A stretch of 64,000 bases of DNA from Streptomyces sp. NBC_01241 (GCF_041435435.1 NZ_CP108494.1:8156501-8220500); one strand, 5' to 3'. Numbered from the stretch's first letter, positions 27,101-36,186 are shown. Translations and numbers: made by a program. Notes: generated by a model from the sequence alone, not told the origin.

Positions 27101-27686
27101 GGAGTCGAACACCACCAAGGGCGGCACGGTCAACCACAAGGTGTCCACCAAGGCGCGGTATGTGCGGGTGAACGTGCTGTCAGGCGGCGGGTGGTGGCCG
27201 AGCATTCGCGAGTTCCGCGTCGTTCCGCCAGGCGGCACGGGCGGGGGCCAACCGGCTGACCCTGGGCCAAAGATTCCCCGCGGTCAGATCAGCGAGGTGA
27301 GCGCCTCCAGTCATGCGAGCGGCTTCGAACCCGCCAGGGCGTTCGACGACGACATCACCTTCGGCACGGGATGGGTCGCCGCGTCGGCAACGCTGCCGCA
27401 GACGCTGACCGTGCAGTTGTCGGCTGCCCACAACCTGGCCGGCGCTCGCATCCACTGGGGCAAAGACAGCAGTTGGTACACGTACAACCTGCAAGTCTCC
27501 GGGGACGGGAATTCATGGACAACCGTGATTCCCGGGCTGACCCGCGGTGGCCAATACACGCTGCCGGAGACCTTCACCGCCGCAGGCGTACGTTACGTCC
27601 GCATCAACATCACCGACGTCGTCGGCGGCGGCGCGCAGTCGGTCGCGGGCATCGCGGAGGTGATCCTTTACGGCTTGCCGAGCTGA
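24159..27686 (+). CDS. GH2 family glycosidase (beta-galactosidase-like) with two C-terminal discoidin domains
   Basis: Protein of 1175 residues. The ATG at 24159 has AGAGG nine bases upstream and begins a Tat-type leader (PRRRNVLIAGLAGAGVTL). A jelly-roll GH2 N-domain (LNLDTDWAFWRDDVQ, GIGWYRRYL, VYLNGEKLVEHHGGYLGFSV) and Ig-like domain precede the TIM barrel. The catalytic acid/base lies in WETSLNETH (about 445) and the nucleophile probably in TREWGDWEG (about 508). Ig-like and linker regions follow, then two F5/8-C modules (about 900-1020 and 1040-1175). A TTA codon lies at 25590-25592. Galactosidase rather than glucuronidase activity is inferred from context. It stands alone, with binding-protein relics upstream and an oxidoreductase relic downstream. 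Confidence 0.9.
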   Translation: MSGKTGGPRRRNVLIAGLAGAGVTLVPGGLASAASRGEVKKATGRRTLNLDTDWAFWRDDVQGAQQLSFDDSKWAGVTIPHTMRLERKEPIVYNVFAGIGWYRRYLRMDPSDKDRRVTVRFDGVQTNCEVYLNGEKLVEHHGGYLGFSVDVSDKLHWDRDNLLAVRVSNLDDPQTPPGKPREQLGFLTYGGIYRNVTVQITGRIYITDPLEADRVAGGGVFVTYPYADAERAVVQARTGVVNSTDSSAVTRLQSTIYDPQGEIVARESRTATIASGANHDFEQGLKVIRPDLWHPDSPHLYKLVSEVFHRDQVLDTLTTRIGIRRIEYRGDGFYINGERLYLRGANIHQNYAYVGDAAPASMKWREALRLKLGGFNAVRAAHYPHDPAFLDAADELGLLVVACAPGWQFWNESETFVNRTYADAVQMIRRDRNRPSMILWETSLNETHYPEWWSKKVTALAHAEIPNDQMFTAADYGLWGKKYYDVNYKVVNSDGSDPDLTKPFFTREWGDWEGPCRVGRESGEGALVRQVETRQRYLNGPGYWDWGGLDANPRIGGYFLWVFEDYGTNSPYQKSGVVDIDRYPKYCYYWLKGMQSPKNPNHGGPMVFIASSYSAASSREVTVFSNTDHVKLYQNGTLVGEKSRNQNAGTAKNIAAKDGNPYYTFSLASFVAGELRAEGYIDGKLATIQVVKTPGAPHHIQIEIDDAGIWSALRDLLAYYLGDVSPAGVKAAAVLADDVQPNTVESLIEKVGAKRGSPLPAGAADTLRRYARARTRIQPVADGSDLIPVFIKVVDVNGTVIPTSTAEIKLAVTGKGSLVGHDIPRLAVQTQKARAGIGYALLAVDTAPGDITLTATADGLESGSYTVATSPYSGRYMPDGRHPEWKDISTLEPQGALNIALNKPTTASSFQEGNIPGNAVDDDSDSKWVASGNIPAWWQVDLSQPSDISEFQIVWESDQANYQYAVLTSDDATNWTKVVDKESNTTKGGTVNHKVSTKARYVRVNVLSGGGWWPSIREFRVVPPGGTGGGQPADPGPKIPRGQISEVSASSHASGFEPARAFDDDITFGTGWVAASATLPQTLTVQLSAAHNLAGARIHWGKDSSWYTYNLQVSGDGNSWTTVIPGLTRGGQYTLPETFTAAGVRYVRINITDVVGGGAQSVAGIAEVILYGLPS

Positions 27687-27859
27687 CCAATGAGACAGAG
27701 TCGGGAACCTGTACTTCGCGGCTCGTTGATTTGGATGGATCGGGTGTCCCGGTGGTGTCCGGGGTGGGGCCGCGGGGTTTGGCTGGGTGTGTCGATGACT
27801 TCCCGGTTCCCGCGGCCTCGATCCCGCCGTGAGTGCGTGGTGACGCCTGCAGTTGAGAA

Positions 27860-28313
27860 GCGTCTTCCGCGCAAGGGCGGCACCAAGCAGTATTTCACCC
27901 GGATCACGATGGCCGGGGAGCTGACCAAGGAGGCCGTGATCGAGGCGCTGACGGAAGGGCCGTACGGCCGCTGCGTCTACCACAGCGACAACGACGTCCT
28001 GGACCACCAGGTGGTGAACCTGGAGTTCGACAACGCCGTGACCGCGTCATTCGTCCTGACCGCGTTCACCCCGCTGGAGAACCGGCACACGAAGATCTTC
28101 GGCACCCTCGGGCAGCTCACCGGAGACGGCCGCCGCATCGAGGTCTACGACTTCCTCGCCGAGCGCACCACCGTCGTGGACACCTCCCTCGACGCCCTGT
28201 AGGACGGCCGGCCCGAACTGATCGTCTCCGGGATCGACGCCAGCCTGGCGAGCCACCGCGTGGTGTTCGCCGCCGAGCGGGCCAGGCATGCCGGGACGGT
28301 CATCGAGCTCTGA
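27860..28313 (+). pseudogene. Gfo/Idh/MocA oxidoreductase, C-terminal fragment with internal stop
   Basis: The frame reads ALTEGPYGRCVYHSDNDVLD, HQVVNLEFDNAVTASFVLTA, FTPLENRHTKIFGTLGQLTG and DFLAERTTVVDT. An in-frame TAG at 28200-28202 is followed, still in frame, by GRPELIVSGIDASLASHRV and VFAAERARHAGTVIEL with the natural stop at 28311-28313. This is the C-terminal half of a Gfo/Idh/MocA-type dehydrogenase. The N-terminal Rossmann part is absent here; a matching N-terminal scrap lies on the opposite strand at 36595-36740. Confidence 0.75.
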
Positions 28314-28489
28314 CCGCCGGCAGGCCCTGAAAGCGTCCGCCGGCTCTCCGCTACTCCGGCGGACCCACGTGAGGCGCCCGTCGTGATGCGCTCCGGGAGG
28401 ACGGGGTGTCGTGATCACGAGAGCGACGGGTGAGAACCACCGCACCACCACCGTGAAGTTCGCACCCACATGAGAAGGAAGCATCACGT

Positions 28490-31400
28490 ATGAATCTGAG
28501 ACGAAAACTCATTGCACGTCTGATGGCCACGATCGCGGTCGGAGGCCTGCTGACTGCCGGACCGGTAGCGGTAGGCGCGGAGAGCGCGTCAGCGGCGGTC
28601 GGACCGGACCCTTCCAGCGGTGTCCAGGTGGACGCCGGGTACCTGCGCGTGGGGATGGACACCACCGGTCAGGTCACCAGCCTTGTCGACAGGCGCACCG
28701 GCCAGAATCACCTCGTGGCGGGGCACGGCTCTGCCCCCCTGGTCAGCCTGGTGGTCGGTGGGAAGCAGGTGAAGCCGACCGCGCTGACGCGGACCGGCAG
28801 CGTGCTGGCGTTCACGAACTCCGCGGCCGGCACCGAGGTCGACGTGGTGGTGCACGACCGTGCGTCGTATACGACGTTCACCGTCACGAAGGTCAAGGCG
28901 CCGCCCACCTCCGATGTGCAGACCCTGCTGTGGGGTCCGTTGGCGACCACGCTCACCGAAAGGCTCGGGGAGTCGGCCGGCCTCGCGAGCAACGGCGGCT
29001 TCACGGCGGGGATGAAGGTACTCAACGACCGCACCGAGGGCGGCTGGCCCCGCGATTACACCGGCATGGGCTGGCAGGACGAGGTAGACCTCAACTACTC
29101 CCACCTGCGGGTGTCAGATTCGGATCACCCACTGGAGCAGTGGGCCGTCGGCGGCCACACCCCCTGGGGGAACCTGCTGCGCGCCTTCACCTTCGACTAC
29201 ACCAAGCAGCGCCTGCGGATGAACGATTCCGGCTACAGGATCCCGGTCGGGCCGTTGCCCAGCGGCGGCAAGATCGTCGGGTCGGAGATCGCGCTGTACG
29301 GCACCACGCCGGATCTCGTGCCGACCGTGCTGTCGACGATCGCCAAGAACCAGAACCTTCCGTACCCGACGATCAACGGGCAGTGGCAGAAGACGGCGCA
29401 GGCGACCTCCAAGTCCATCCTGGTCCTGTCGGACCTCAACACCGGCAACGTCGGGGCGGCCGACCAGTTCGCCAAGGCCGCGGGCATCGACATGGTCTAC
29501 TCGCTGCCCGGGGCTGACGGCCCCTGGCAATCGGCCGGGCACTACCAGTTCAATTCTCAATTCGGCAGCAGCGACGCCGCCGCAACCACTTTGGTGAGCA
29601 CCTCCACGTCCAACGGCGTCGCGGTGGGCGCGCATACTCTGTCGAACTTCATCGACACGAACGACCCCTACATCAAGCCTTCGCCCAGCCCCGGCCTCGC
29701 ACACGGACAGAGCACCAAGCTGACCCGGCCACTGGCCTCCGGCGACACCACGCTCTCCATGGCGAGCTGTGACCCGCTGGCCGCCGGTCTGCAGGGTAAG
29801 CGGCTGCTGATCGACAACGAGTTCCTGACCTACACCGGGTCCAGCACGGTCGGCGGCGAGTGCCAGGTGACCGGGCTGGCCCGGGGGCAGTGGTCATCGT
29901 CGACGGCTTCCCATTCCACCGGCGCCACCGCCTACCGGGTGCAGATGAACCAGTACGGCGGTGGCTACGGCAACCTGAACATCATCGACGACGTCGCCAC
30001 CCGGTTCGCCACCATCTGGAACACCACCGGCATCACGGCGACCTCGTTCGACGGGCTGGAGTCCGCCTCGGACGCCGGCTGGGGCGCGTACGGTATGGCC
30101 CGCATGGTGAACGGGTCCTTCACGCAGCTGAACGCCAAGGACGGCTTCATCTCCGAGACCAGCCGTGAGGGTTCGAACGTCTGGGACGCCCTGTCCCGGG
30201 CCAGCTGGGGCGAAGTCGGCTCCACAAGCATGAGCCAGGTGTTCACCAACAACGCCTATTACCAGGCCAACTACCTGCCTGGGATGCTCGGCTGGATCGC
30301 GCTGCCGGGAAGCGCCAATCTGCGTACCGTCGAGGACAACCTCGCGCGGGGCGCGGGCCTGAACGCCGGCGCCGGATTCCAGACCTCCGTGTCCAGCCTG
30401 ACCGGCGGCGGGCAGAACACGCCGGTGCTGCTGGACGCGGTCAAGCAGTGGGAGATGGCGCGCAACCTCGGAGCGTTCACCGCCTCCCAACGCGCGCTGT
30501 TCCGGGACCAGTCGACGCACTGGCACCTGTCCGTCGTCGTCCCCGGGAAGTCCTGGTCGCTCCAACGGCTCGACGCCAGCGGCAACCCCGTCGGTGCCGC
30601 GCAGTCCGTCGTGGCTCCCACCCCGGCGTTCACCACGAAGGGGCTGCCCGCGCTGGCCGCAGGACGCCTGTACGAGACGCGAGTAGCCACCAACAGCCCG
30701 GAAACCGTCCGCTACACGATCACTGCCGGCTCACTGCCGCCGGGCCTGCACCTCAACCCCGACACCGGCGGCATCACCGGCATCCCGGCGTCCTCGGCGG
30801 ACACCACCTTCACCGTCACCGCAAAGGGCGGCCCCGGAGTCGCCGACGCCCAGGGCACCTTCACGACCGGCACCCTGGTTACCTCCCCAGAGGTGACGTT
30901 CTCGTCGAGCAACAGCTCCGTCGACCGCGGTGGCTCGCTGACTATGACCGCGTCCATATCCAACATCGGCACGACCACGATGCCCGGGACCGCGGCGACG
31001 ATCTCGCTGCCGTCCGGCTGGACCACCTCCTCGGCGACAGTCAACGTCGGCTCGATCGCCGCCGGGGCCACCGCGGAGGCGTCATGGACGGTCAACGTCG
31101 CCTCGAACGCCGCCTACGGCCCGCAGACCAGCACGGTGTCAGTGGCCTACACCGGCGGCCCCGGCAACACCACGGCGTCGCTGGCCATACCGGTGGCGTA
31201 CCCGCACCTGACCGTGGTCTCCGCGGACAGCCAGGAGACCGTCGGCGAGAACTCCCCGGCCACCAACGCCGTCGATGGTGACCCGGACACCTTCTGGCAC
31301 ACCCAGTGGTCCGGAACCGTCGCACCGATGCCGCACGAGATCACACTCGACCTCGGTAGCAACAAACCCGTGACCTGCCTGTACTACCTGCCGCGCCAGG

Positions 31401-31627
31401 ACGGTCCCAACGGCCGCATCGCCAAGTACGAGGTGTACACCAGCAAGGACGGCACCACCTGGGGAGACCCGGTCGCCACCGGAACCTGGGCCAACACCTC
31501 CACGGAACAGAAGGCCTGCTTCACCCCGGTCGGCGCGCACTACATCCGGCTGCGCGCGCTCAGCGAAGTCAACGGCAATCCGTGGACCACGGCTGCTGAG
31601 ATCAACGTCAGCCTCGCCGAAGACTGA
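28490..31627 (+). CDS. Large secreted multidomain protein, candidate unclassified glycoside hydrolase
   Basis: Protein of 1045 residues with AGAAGG upstream of the start and a signal peptide (LIARLMATIAVGGLLTAGPV...SASA). The first 700 residues are a beta-sandwich followed by a probable TIM-barrel. Marked segments include GWPRDYTGMGWQDEVDLNYS, GVAVGAHTLSNFIDTNDPYI, a small inserted beta domain (LTYTGSS...GLARGQW) and TATSFDGLESASDAGWG near residue 518, whose Asp or Glu could be catalytic. Then come a He_PIG Ig-like domain (about 735-800), a NEW3-type domain (about 800-900) and an F5/8-C module (about 903-1045) almost identical to that of the GH35 gene. I do not recognise a CAZy family. The architecture and neighbours point to a secreted glycan-active enzyme, but the reaction is unknown. 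Confidence 0.85.
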   Translation: MNLRRKLIARLMATIAVGGLLTAGPVAVGAESASAAVGPDPSSGVQVDAGYLRVGMDTTGQVTSLVDRRTGQNHLVAGHGSAPLVSLVVGGKQVKPTALTRTGSVLAFTNSAAGTEVDVVVHDRASYTTFTVTKVKAPPTSDVQTLLWGPLATTLTERLGESAGLASNGGFTAGMKVLNDRTEGGWPRDYTGMGWQDEVDLNYSHLRVSDSDHPLEQWAVGGHTPWGNLLRAFTFDYTKQRLRMNDSGYRIPVGPLPSGGKIVGSEIALYGTTPDLVPTVLSTIAKNQNLPYPTINGQWQKTAQATSKSILVLSDLNTGNVGAADQFAKAAGIDMVYSLPGADGPWQSAGHYQFNSQFGSSDAAATTLVSTSTSNGVAVGAHTLSNFIDTNDPYIKPSPSPGLAHGQSTKLTRPLASGDTTLSMASCDPLAAGLQGKRLLIDNEFLTYTGSSTVGGECQVTGLARGQWSSSTASHSTGATAYRVQMNQYGGGYGNLNIIDDVATRFATIWNTTGITATSFDGLESASDAGWGAYGMARMVNGSFTQLNAKDGFISETSREGSNVWDALSRASWGEVGSTSMSQVFTNNAYYQANYLPGMLGWIALPGSANLRTVEDNLARGAGLNAGAGFQTSVSSLTGGGQNTPVLLDAVKQWEMARNLGAFTASQRALFRDQSTHWHLSVVVPGKSWSLQRLDASGNPVGAAQSVVAPTPAFTTKGLPALAAGRLYETRVATNSPETVRYTITAGSLPPGLHLNPDTGGITGIPASSADTTFTVTAKGGPGVADAQGTFTTGTLVTSPEVTFSSSNSSVDRGGSLTMTASISNIGTTTMPGTAATISLPSGWTTSSATVNVGSIAAGATAEASWTVNVASNAAYGPQTSTVSVAYTGGPGNTTASLAIPVAYPHLTVVSADSQETVGENSPATNAVDGDPDTFWHTQWSGTVAPMPHEITLDLGSNKPVTCLYYLPRQDGPNGRIAKYEVYTSKDGTTWGDPVATGTWANTSTEQKACFTPVGAHYIRLRALSEVNGNPWTTAAEINVSLAED

Positions 31628-31640
31628 CGACTCACCCCGT

Positions 31641-31677
31641 CCCGGCAGGGCGCAGGCATCGTGCCCGCCCTGCCGGG
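31641..31677 (+). terminator. Terminator hairpin
   Basis: Perfect 12-bp arms CCCGGCAGGGCG (31641-31652) and its complement (31666-31677), followed by CCTTTC, 13 bases after the stop of the preceding secreted protein. Confidence 0.8.
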
Positions 31678-31994
31678 CCTTTCACCCCAACCGAATAGCG
31701 TCCCCTACCGGGCACACACGACGGAGCGGATCCCGTGCCGGTCCGGGAGTTCGTACGCCGCGCTGCTTCGACGGCGGCCAGTCCCGGCTCCATGCCACCA
31801 GACCGCGCACGGCGGAATGGACTGGAGAGGGGTGAACGCGTACCTCGCCTTCTCCCGCACGGATCTGTCGGCGACGGTTGAAAACTGGCTCACGAACGGC
31901 GCATCAAAAGTGACCCGCTCCGCGAATCGGGCGTCGCCCTCGATGGTCGCCGACCTGAACCAGGAGCCGCCCTTGAAGGACTCGACCAGAGGAG

Positions 31995-32073
31995 AGGCGG
32001 GGTGGACAGTCCGAAGGCTACTGCCACCAGATGTTGGATGCGATCCGATACCTGGTCGCGGGCGGGAGTCTCG
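31995..32073 (+). pseudogene. IS5-family transposase N-terminal scrap
   Basis: The plus strand reads RGGQSEGYCHQMLDAIRYLV then AGG, matching the N-terminal segment of one IS5 subgroup (RGGRPExYCHRxMLDAIRYLVxxG). It breaks off after 26 codons where the Ig-domain fragment begins. Confidence 0.45.
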
Positions 32074-32089
32074 GTCCCTCCAGCGCATC

Positions 32090-32293
32090 CGCTACTCCGT
32101 TGCCGAGGGCGCCCTGCCGGCGGGCCTGTGACTGAACGCCGACACCGGCGGCATCACCAGCATCCCGACCACCGGCGCTGCCTCCACGTTCACTCGCACT
32201 GGCACCCCCGGAACACCGCACGCACGGCAGACCTTCACGGTAGCGGCCAGAAGCCCACCGCCCACCGCAGGGACGGCCCGCAAAGCCGGATGA
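32090..32293 (+). pseudogene. Fragment of a He_PIG Ig-like domain with internal stop
   Basis: Reads RYSVAEGALPAGL-stop-LNADTGGITSIPTT...ARQTFTVAARS, homologous to the He_PIG domain of the upstream secreted protein (RYTITAGSLPPGLHLNPDTG). TGA at 32129-32131 interrupts the frame. It is the last trace of a third multidomain secreted protein. Positions 31678-31994 show no other gene. Confidence 0.55.
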
Positions 32294-32368
32294 GACGCCA
32301 GTCGAGACAGGGAACGACGCGGGCCAATCATCACATGCCCCTAACGACACGAACCCACCCCGGAAGAC

Positions 32369-32413
32369 GACGACGGCCTGTACGACCCAAACGGGGTCGT
32401 ACAGGCCGTCGTC
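32369..32413 (-). terminator. Terminator hairpin after GH35 gene
   Basis: Perfect 20-bp stem: arm GACGACGGCCTGTACGACCC at 32369-32388 and its complement at 32394-32413, loop AAACG. It lies 32 bases beyond the stop of the minus-strand GH35 gene. Confidence 0.85.
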
Positions 32414-32445
32414 ATGCAGGTCCTGGATTTACCGGCGGTATCCGC

Positions 32446-35400
32446 TCAGCCGACATTGATCTCGGCAGCTGTGGTAAACGGATTGCCGTTGACTTCGCTG
32501 AGCGCGCGCAGCCGGATGTAGTGCGCGCCGACCGGGGTGAAGCAGGCCTTCTGTTCCGTGGAGGTGTTGGTCCAGGTTCCGGTGGCGACCGGGTCGCCCC
32601 AGGCGGTGCCGTCCTTGCTGGTGTACACCTCGTACTTGGCGATGCGGCCGTTGGCACCGTCCTGGCGTGGCAGGTAGTACAGACAGGACACGGTGTTGTC
32701 GCCGCCGAGGTTGAGCTGGATCTCGTGCGGCATCGGTGCGGTGGTGCCGGACCACTGGGTGTGCCAGAAGGTGCCCGGGTCGCCGTCGAGGACGTTGGCG
32801 GCCGGGGCGTTCTCGCCGGCGGTCTCCTGGCTGTCCGCGTAGGCAACCGACATCTTCGACTGCGGAAGGAGGACCGGCTGGGGCGGGATAACGATCCGCT
32901 CGTCGGCGACGGTCTGCGACCGGCCGCCCTGGACGAACTGCACGGTGGTGGTGAGCGGGTTCACCTGGCCGAGGGCGGCCGGCGCGGTGACGTCCCAGGT
33001 GAAGGTGGCCGATGCCCCGCCGGCGACCCGCACGGGGTCGGCCGCTGCCGCGTGCGGGGTGACCGTCCAGCCGTCGGGCGCAGCGAGCGCGGCGGTCACC
33101 TCGGTGGCCGGGGGCGCGTCGGCAGGCACGCTGACCGTCGTGGTCGCGGTGAAGGAGTGGCCGCCTGCGACCGTGCCGGGCACCTGGAGGGCGACTGTGG
33201 ATCGGGGCGCGGCCGGCATGGCGTACTGCGCCTTGTCGTAGCGGGGGCTGTCGTTCTGCGCGACCTTCAGGGAGGAGGCGTAGCTGCCGTAGTTGGTGAG
33301 CTCGACCTTGCCGAGGCCGCCGGTGCTCCCGTCGATGTTCCACGCAGCGATGGCGATCCGGTTGTTCCCGTTCGGGTTGAGTATGCCGTTCGGGACCGGG
33401 AAGCTGTGCTGCGGGCCGAGGTAGTTGACGTAGTTGCCCATGTGCCAGCCGTTGACGTAGATCTCCGCGCGGTACTTGCGGGACGGGTCGTCGGTGATGG
33501 TGAGGCCGAGTGAGGTGTCCTGTCCCTTGGGGAGGTCCAGGGCGACGTCGGTGGCGTACCAGGAGACGCCGGGGGTGGTGTCGGTGGCGGGCAGGGTGGT
33601 CGGGGTCCAGTCGTCGGTCGGGTAGTGGGGCAGCATCCAGCCGGCGCGCTCGCCGTACAGGCCGCCGGTGGCCAGCGGGCCGCGCACGGTGTCGACCGGG
33701 GTCTCCCCGCCGCGTACGCCCTGCAGCCGCCAGGTGATGGTTTCCGGTGTGTCTCCCACCAGGGTGGCGCTGGTCAGGCCGCGGACGGTGCTGGAGTCGG
33801 ACCGTCCCCAGTTCTCGTCGTGTCCCATGTTCACGGTGAGGACGGAGATGACGTTGTCGCTGCCGGTCTTCAGGACGCCGGCCGGGAAGGTGTAGGTCTT
33901 CTTGCCGTCGTCGGTGGAGCTGCCGAGGAAGGTGCCGTTGAGCCACACCGAGGAGGCTGCCGCCTTGCCGCTGCTCCGGGCGGCCAAGGTGATGCCGGTC
34001 GTCTTGCTGTCGCCGGTGAACCGGCCGCGATACCAGGTGGATCCCGTGTGGAAGCCGTAGTCGTCGGCGGACAGCACCGGAAGGGTGGCCGGAGTGGTGA
34101 TCTTTGAGGTGGTCTTGTCGGCCACCTGCCAGGACGAGTCGTTGAAGCCGGGCTGCGATTCCGGCGACTCCTGGGCGTGCTTCCAGCCGGTGAGCGCGGG
34201 CACGGTGACCTCGGCGGCGGTGGGGAGCGTGGCGGTGAGGCCGCCGTCCTTCATCAGACTGGTGTGGACCTTCCGGCCGTTCCAGGTCAGGGAGGAGGTC
34301 GTGGACCAGACCTCGACCGAGCCGTCGGTGCCGGTGTCGCCGTTGAGGGCGAGGGTCGTGCCGTCGGACGAGGCGCCGCGCAGCAGGTGGGTGCCGCGGA
34401 CCAGGACCGGGCCGGCCGCGGTGTCCTGTCGCCAGAAGGTCTTGGCGGTCGCGGTGTCGGCGAGCAGCAGTTGGAGCGGGTGGCCGCCGCCGCTGATCTG
34501 GACCTTGGTCAGGCCGGTGTGCCGGTAGTTGAGCCGCAGGTCGCCGGTGTCCGCGTCCCAGGTGGAGGTGACGCTGCCGCCGGTGGAGGTGACGGTGGGC
34601 TTCGTGCCGTAGTGCAGGACTGTCTCGCCGTCCGAGTCGTGGTCGCCGTAGAGGACCGCGACGTCGCGCCCGCCGATGGTGGCGTTCGTCATGATCTGCG
34701 AGGTGGAGTAGCGCAGCAGGTTGTTGCTGCCGAGGTCGTAGTTCGCGACGATGATCGAGGACTGCCGGCCGTTCAGCGTCAGCGACGTGCCCGGCTGCTG
34801 CGGGACGGTGTAACGTCCCCCCGCGCCGAGGTCGATCTTCAGGTGCGCGCTGTCGGTGCTGGTCGCGGTGGAGTCGGTGTGCCGCAGCACGTGGAACTGG
34901 GTACCGGTGTCGGGATTGGCCCGGGCGGTGTCGACGATCTTGGGATTGTCGGTCGGGACCGCGGGCAGGGCGTTGGTCTTGGTGAGCGGGGCGACGGCCT
35001 GTGTGAAGTAGCCGATCAGCTTTTCCTGGTTGTACTTCGGGTCGAGCTGGCGCGTCTCACGGATCGCGGCGCCGTAGTCGTAGGACGTGTAGTGGCTCAT
35101 CATGCCCAGCCAGCCCCAGTTGGTGCCGCCGTAGGTCATGTAGATGTTCTGCATGGTCGCGCCGACCGCTATGTTCTGCTTGAAGAACACATCGGCGAAC
35201 TTGTCGTTGACCATCTGCGCGCACTTGTCGTAGCCGGGGCCGGCCCACCAGTCGAACGCACCACCCTGGAACTCCATGGTGGCCACCGGCCTTCCGGCCG
35301 GGTGGTTGTAGCTGATGTCCGGGACGCCGTTCCAGTGCGACGGGTTGTCGCATTCGAAGCCCTGGGGGTAGGAATCGACCATGTCCACGTCCAAGGCGCC

Positions 35401-36156
35401 TGTGCCGGAGTTGAACGTGCCGTCGTTGTTACCGACCAACGGCACGCTGATGCCGTCCGCCCTGGCCTTGTCCTCCAGGTGCTTCATATACGCCCGGGCG
35501 CCCGCGCTGCTGTCGTAGAACTCGTTCTCGACCTGGTACTGGATCACCGTGCCGGTGCCGTTGGTGAGCTGGTGGCGGGCGAGGATGCGGTCGATCTGCG
35601 TCTGGTACTCGTCCGAGTACTTCAGCCACTCCGGGTCGGTGGTACGGGTCTCGCTGACCTTGTTGTGCAGCCAGGCGGGGAATCCGCCGCCGTCCACCTC
35701 GGCGTTGATGTACGGGCCGGGACGGGCTATCACGTAGATGCCGAGCTGGTCGGCCATGTCCAGCAGCTTGTCCACGTCACGCACGCCCGTGAAGTCGTAG
35801 ACGCCGGGCGCGGGCGAGTGGTAACCCCAGTCGAAGTACACCGACACCGCGTTGAAGCCGGCCGCCTTCATCTTCTGCAGCACGTCCAGCCACAGGTCCT
35901 GGCTGGGCAGCCGGAAGTAGTGGAACTCACCGGACCACAGGTAGGTCCGCTTGCCGTCGATCTTGAACGAGTAGTCGTCGTACGTCACCGAATGCGCCGT
36001 ACCCGCCGGGCTTGCGGACTGACTGGCCCGCGCGGCTATTGGCTGCGACGCCGCCGTCGCACCCGTGGCCACGCCCAGGCCGCCGAGTAGAGCGATGGCC
36101 GTACCGGTCGCCAGACAGCGGTGCAGGAGCCGGCGTCTTACGCCTCTCAAGCTCAT
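32446..36156 (-). CDS. GH35 beta-galactosidase with NEW3 and discoidin modules
   Basis: Protein of 1236 residues. ATG at 36156 is preceded by GGAGG and starts a Sec-type leader (RRRLLHRCLATGTAIALLGG...ATAAS). The GH35 barrel has FKIDGKRTYLWSGEFHYFRL, PSQDLWLDVLQKMKAAGFN, acid/base Glu in QYQVENEFYD (about 209) and nucleophile Glu in VATMEFQGGAFDWW (about 294), plus YMTYGGTNWGWLG. Beta-galactosidase middle domains and jelly rolls follow, then a NEW3-type Ig domain (about 990-1080) and an F5/8-C domain (about 1102-1236). It removes terminal beta-galactose outside the cell. A LacI-type operator-like palindrome sits 31 bases upstream of the start and a strong terminator follows. The terminal F5/8-C region is a near-copy of the convergent gene at 28490. 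Confidence 0.93.
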   Translation of the reverse strand: MSLRGVRRRLLHRCLATGTAIALLGGLGVATGATAASQPIAARASQSASPAGTAHSVTYDDYSFKIDGKRTYLWSGEFHYFRLPSQDLWLDVLQKMKAAGFNAVSVYFDWGYHSPAPGVYDFTGVRDVDKLLDMADQLGIYVIARPGPYINAEVDGGGFPAWLHNKVSETRTTDPEWLKYSDEYQTQIDRILARHQLTNGTGTVIQYQVENEFYDSSAGARAYMKHLEDKARADGISVPLVGNNDGTFNSGTGALDVDMVDSYPQGFECDNPSHWNGVPDISYNHPAGRPVATMEFQGGAFDWWAGPGYDKCAQMVNDKFADVFFKQNIAVGATMQNIYMTYGGTNWGWLGMMSHYTSYDYGAAIRETRQLDPKYNQEKLIGYFTQAVAPLTKTNALPAVPTDNPKIVDTARANPDTGTQFHVLRHTDSTATSTDSAHLKIDLGAGGRYTVPQQPGTSLTLNGRQSSIIVANYDLGSNNLLRYSTSQIMTNATIGGRDVAVLYGDHDSDGETVLHYGTKPTVTSTGGSVTSTWDADTGDLRLNYRHTGLTKVQISGGGHPLQLLLADTATAKTFWRQDTAAGPVLVRGTHLLRGASSDGTTLALNGDTGTDGSVEVWSTTSSLTWNGRKVHTSLMKDGGLTATLPTAAEVTVPALTGWKHAQESPESQPGFNDSSWQVADKTTSKITTPATLPVLSADDYGFHTGSTWYRGRFTGDSKTTGITLAARSSGKAAASSVWLNGTFLGSSTDDGKKTYTFPAGVLKTGSDNVISVLTVNMGHDENWGRSDSSTVRGLTSATLVGDTPETITWRLQGVRGGETPVDTVRGPLATGGLYGERAGWMLPHYPTDDWTPTTLPATDTTPGVSWYATDVALDLPKGQDTSLGLTITDDPSRKYRAEIYVNGWHMGNYVNYLGPQHSFPVPNGILNPNGNNRIAIAAWNIDGSTGGLGKVELTNYGSYASSLKVAQNDSPRYDKAQYAMPAAPRSTVALQVPGTVAGGHSFTATTTVSVPADAPPATEVTAALAAPDGWTVTPHAAAADPVRVAGGASATFTWDVTAPAALGQVNPLTTTVQFVQGGRSQTVADERIVIPPQPVLLPQSKMSVAYADSQETAGENAPAANVLDGDPGTFWHTQWSGTTAPMPHEIQLNLGGDNTVSCLYYLPRQDGANGRIAKYEVYTSKDGTAWGDPVATGTWTNTSTEQKACFTPVGAHYIRLRALSEVNGNPFTTAAEINVG

Positions 36157-36186
36157 GGGAACCTCCACTAGATGGGTCACAACACT

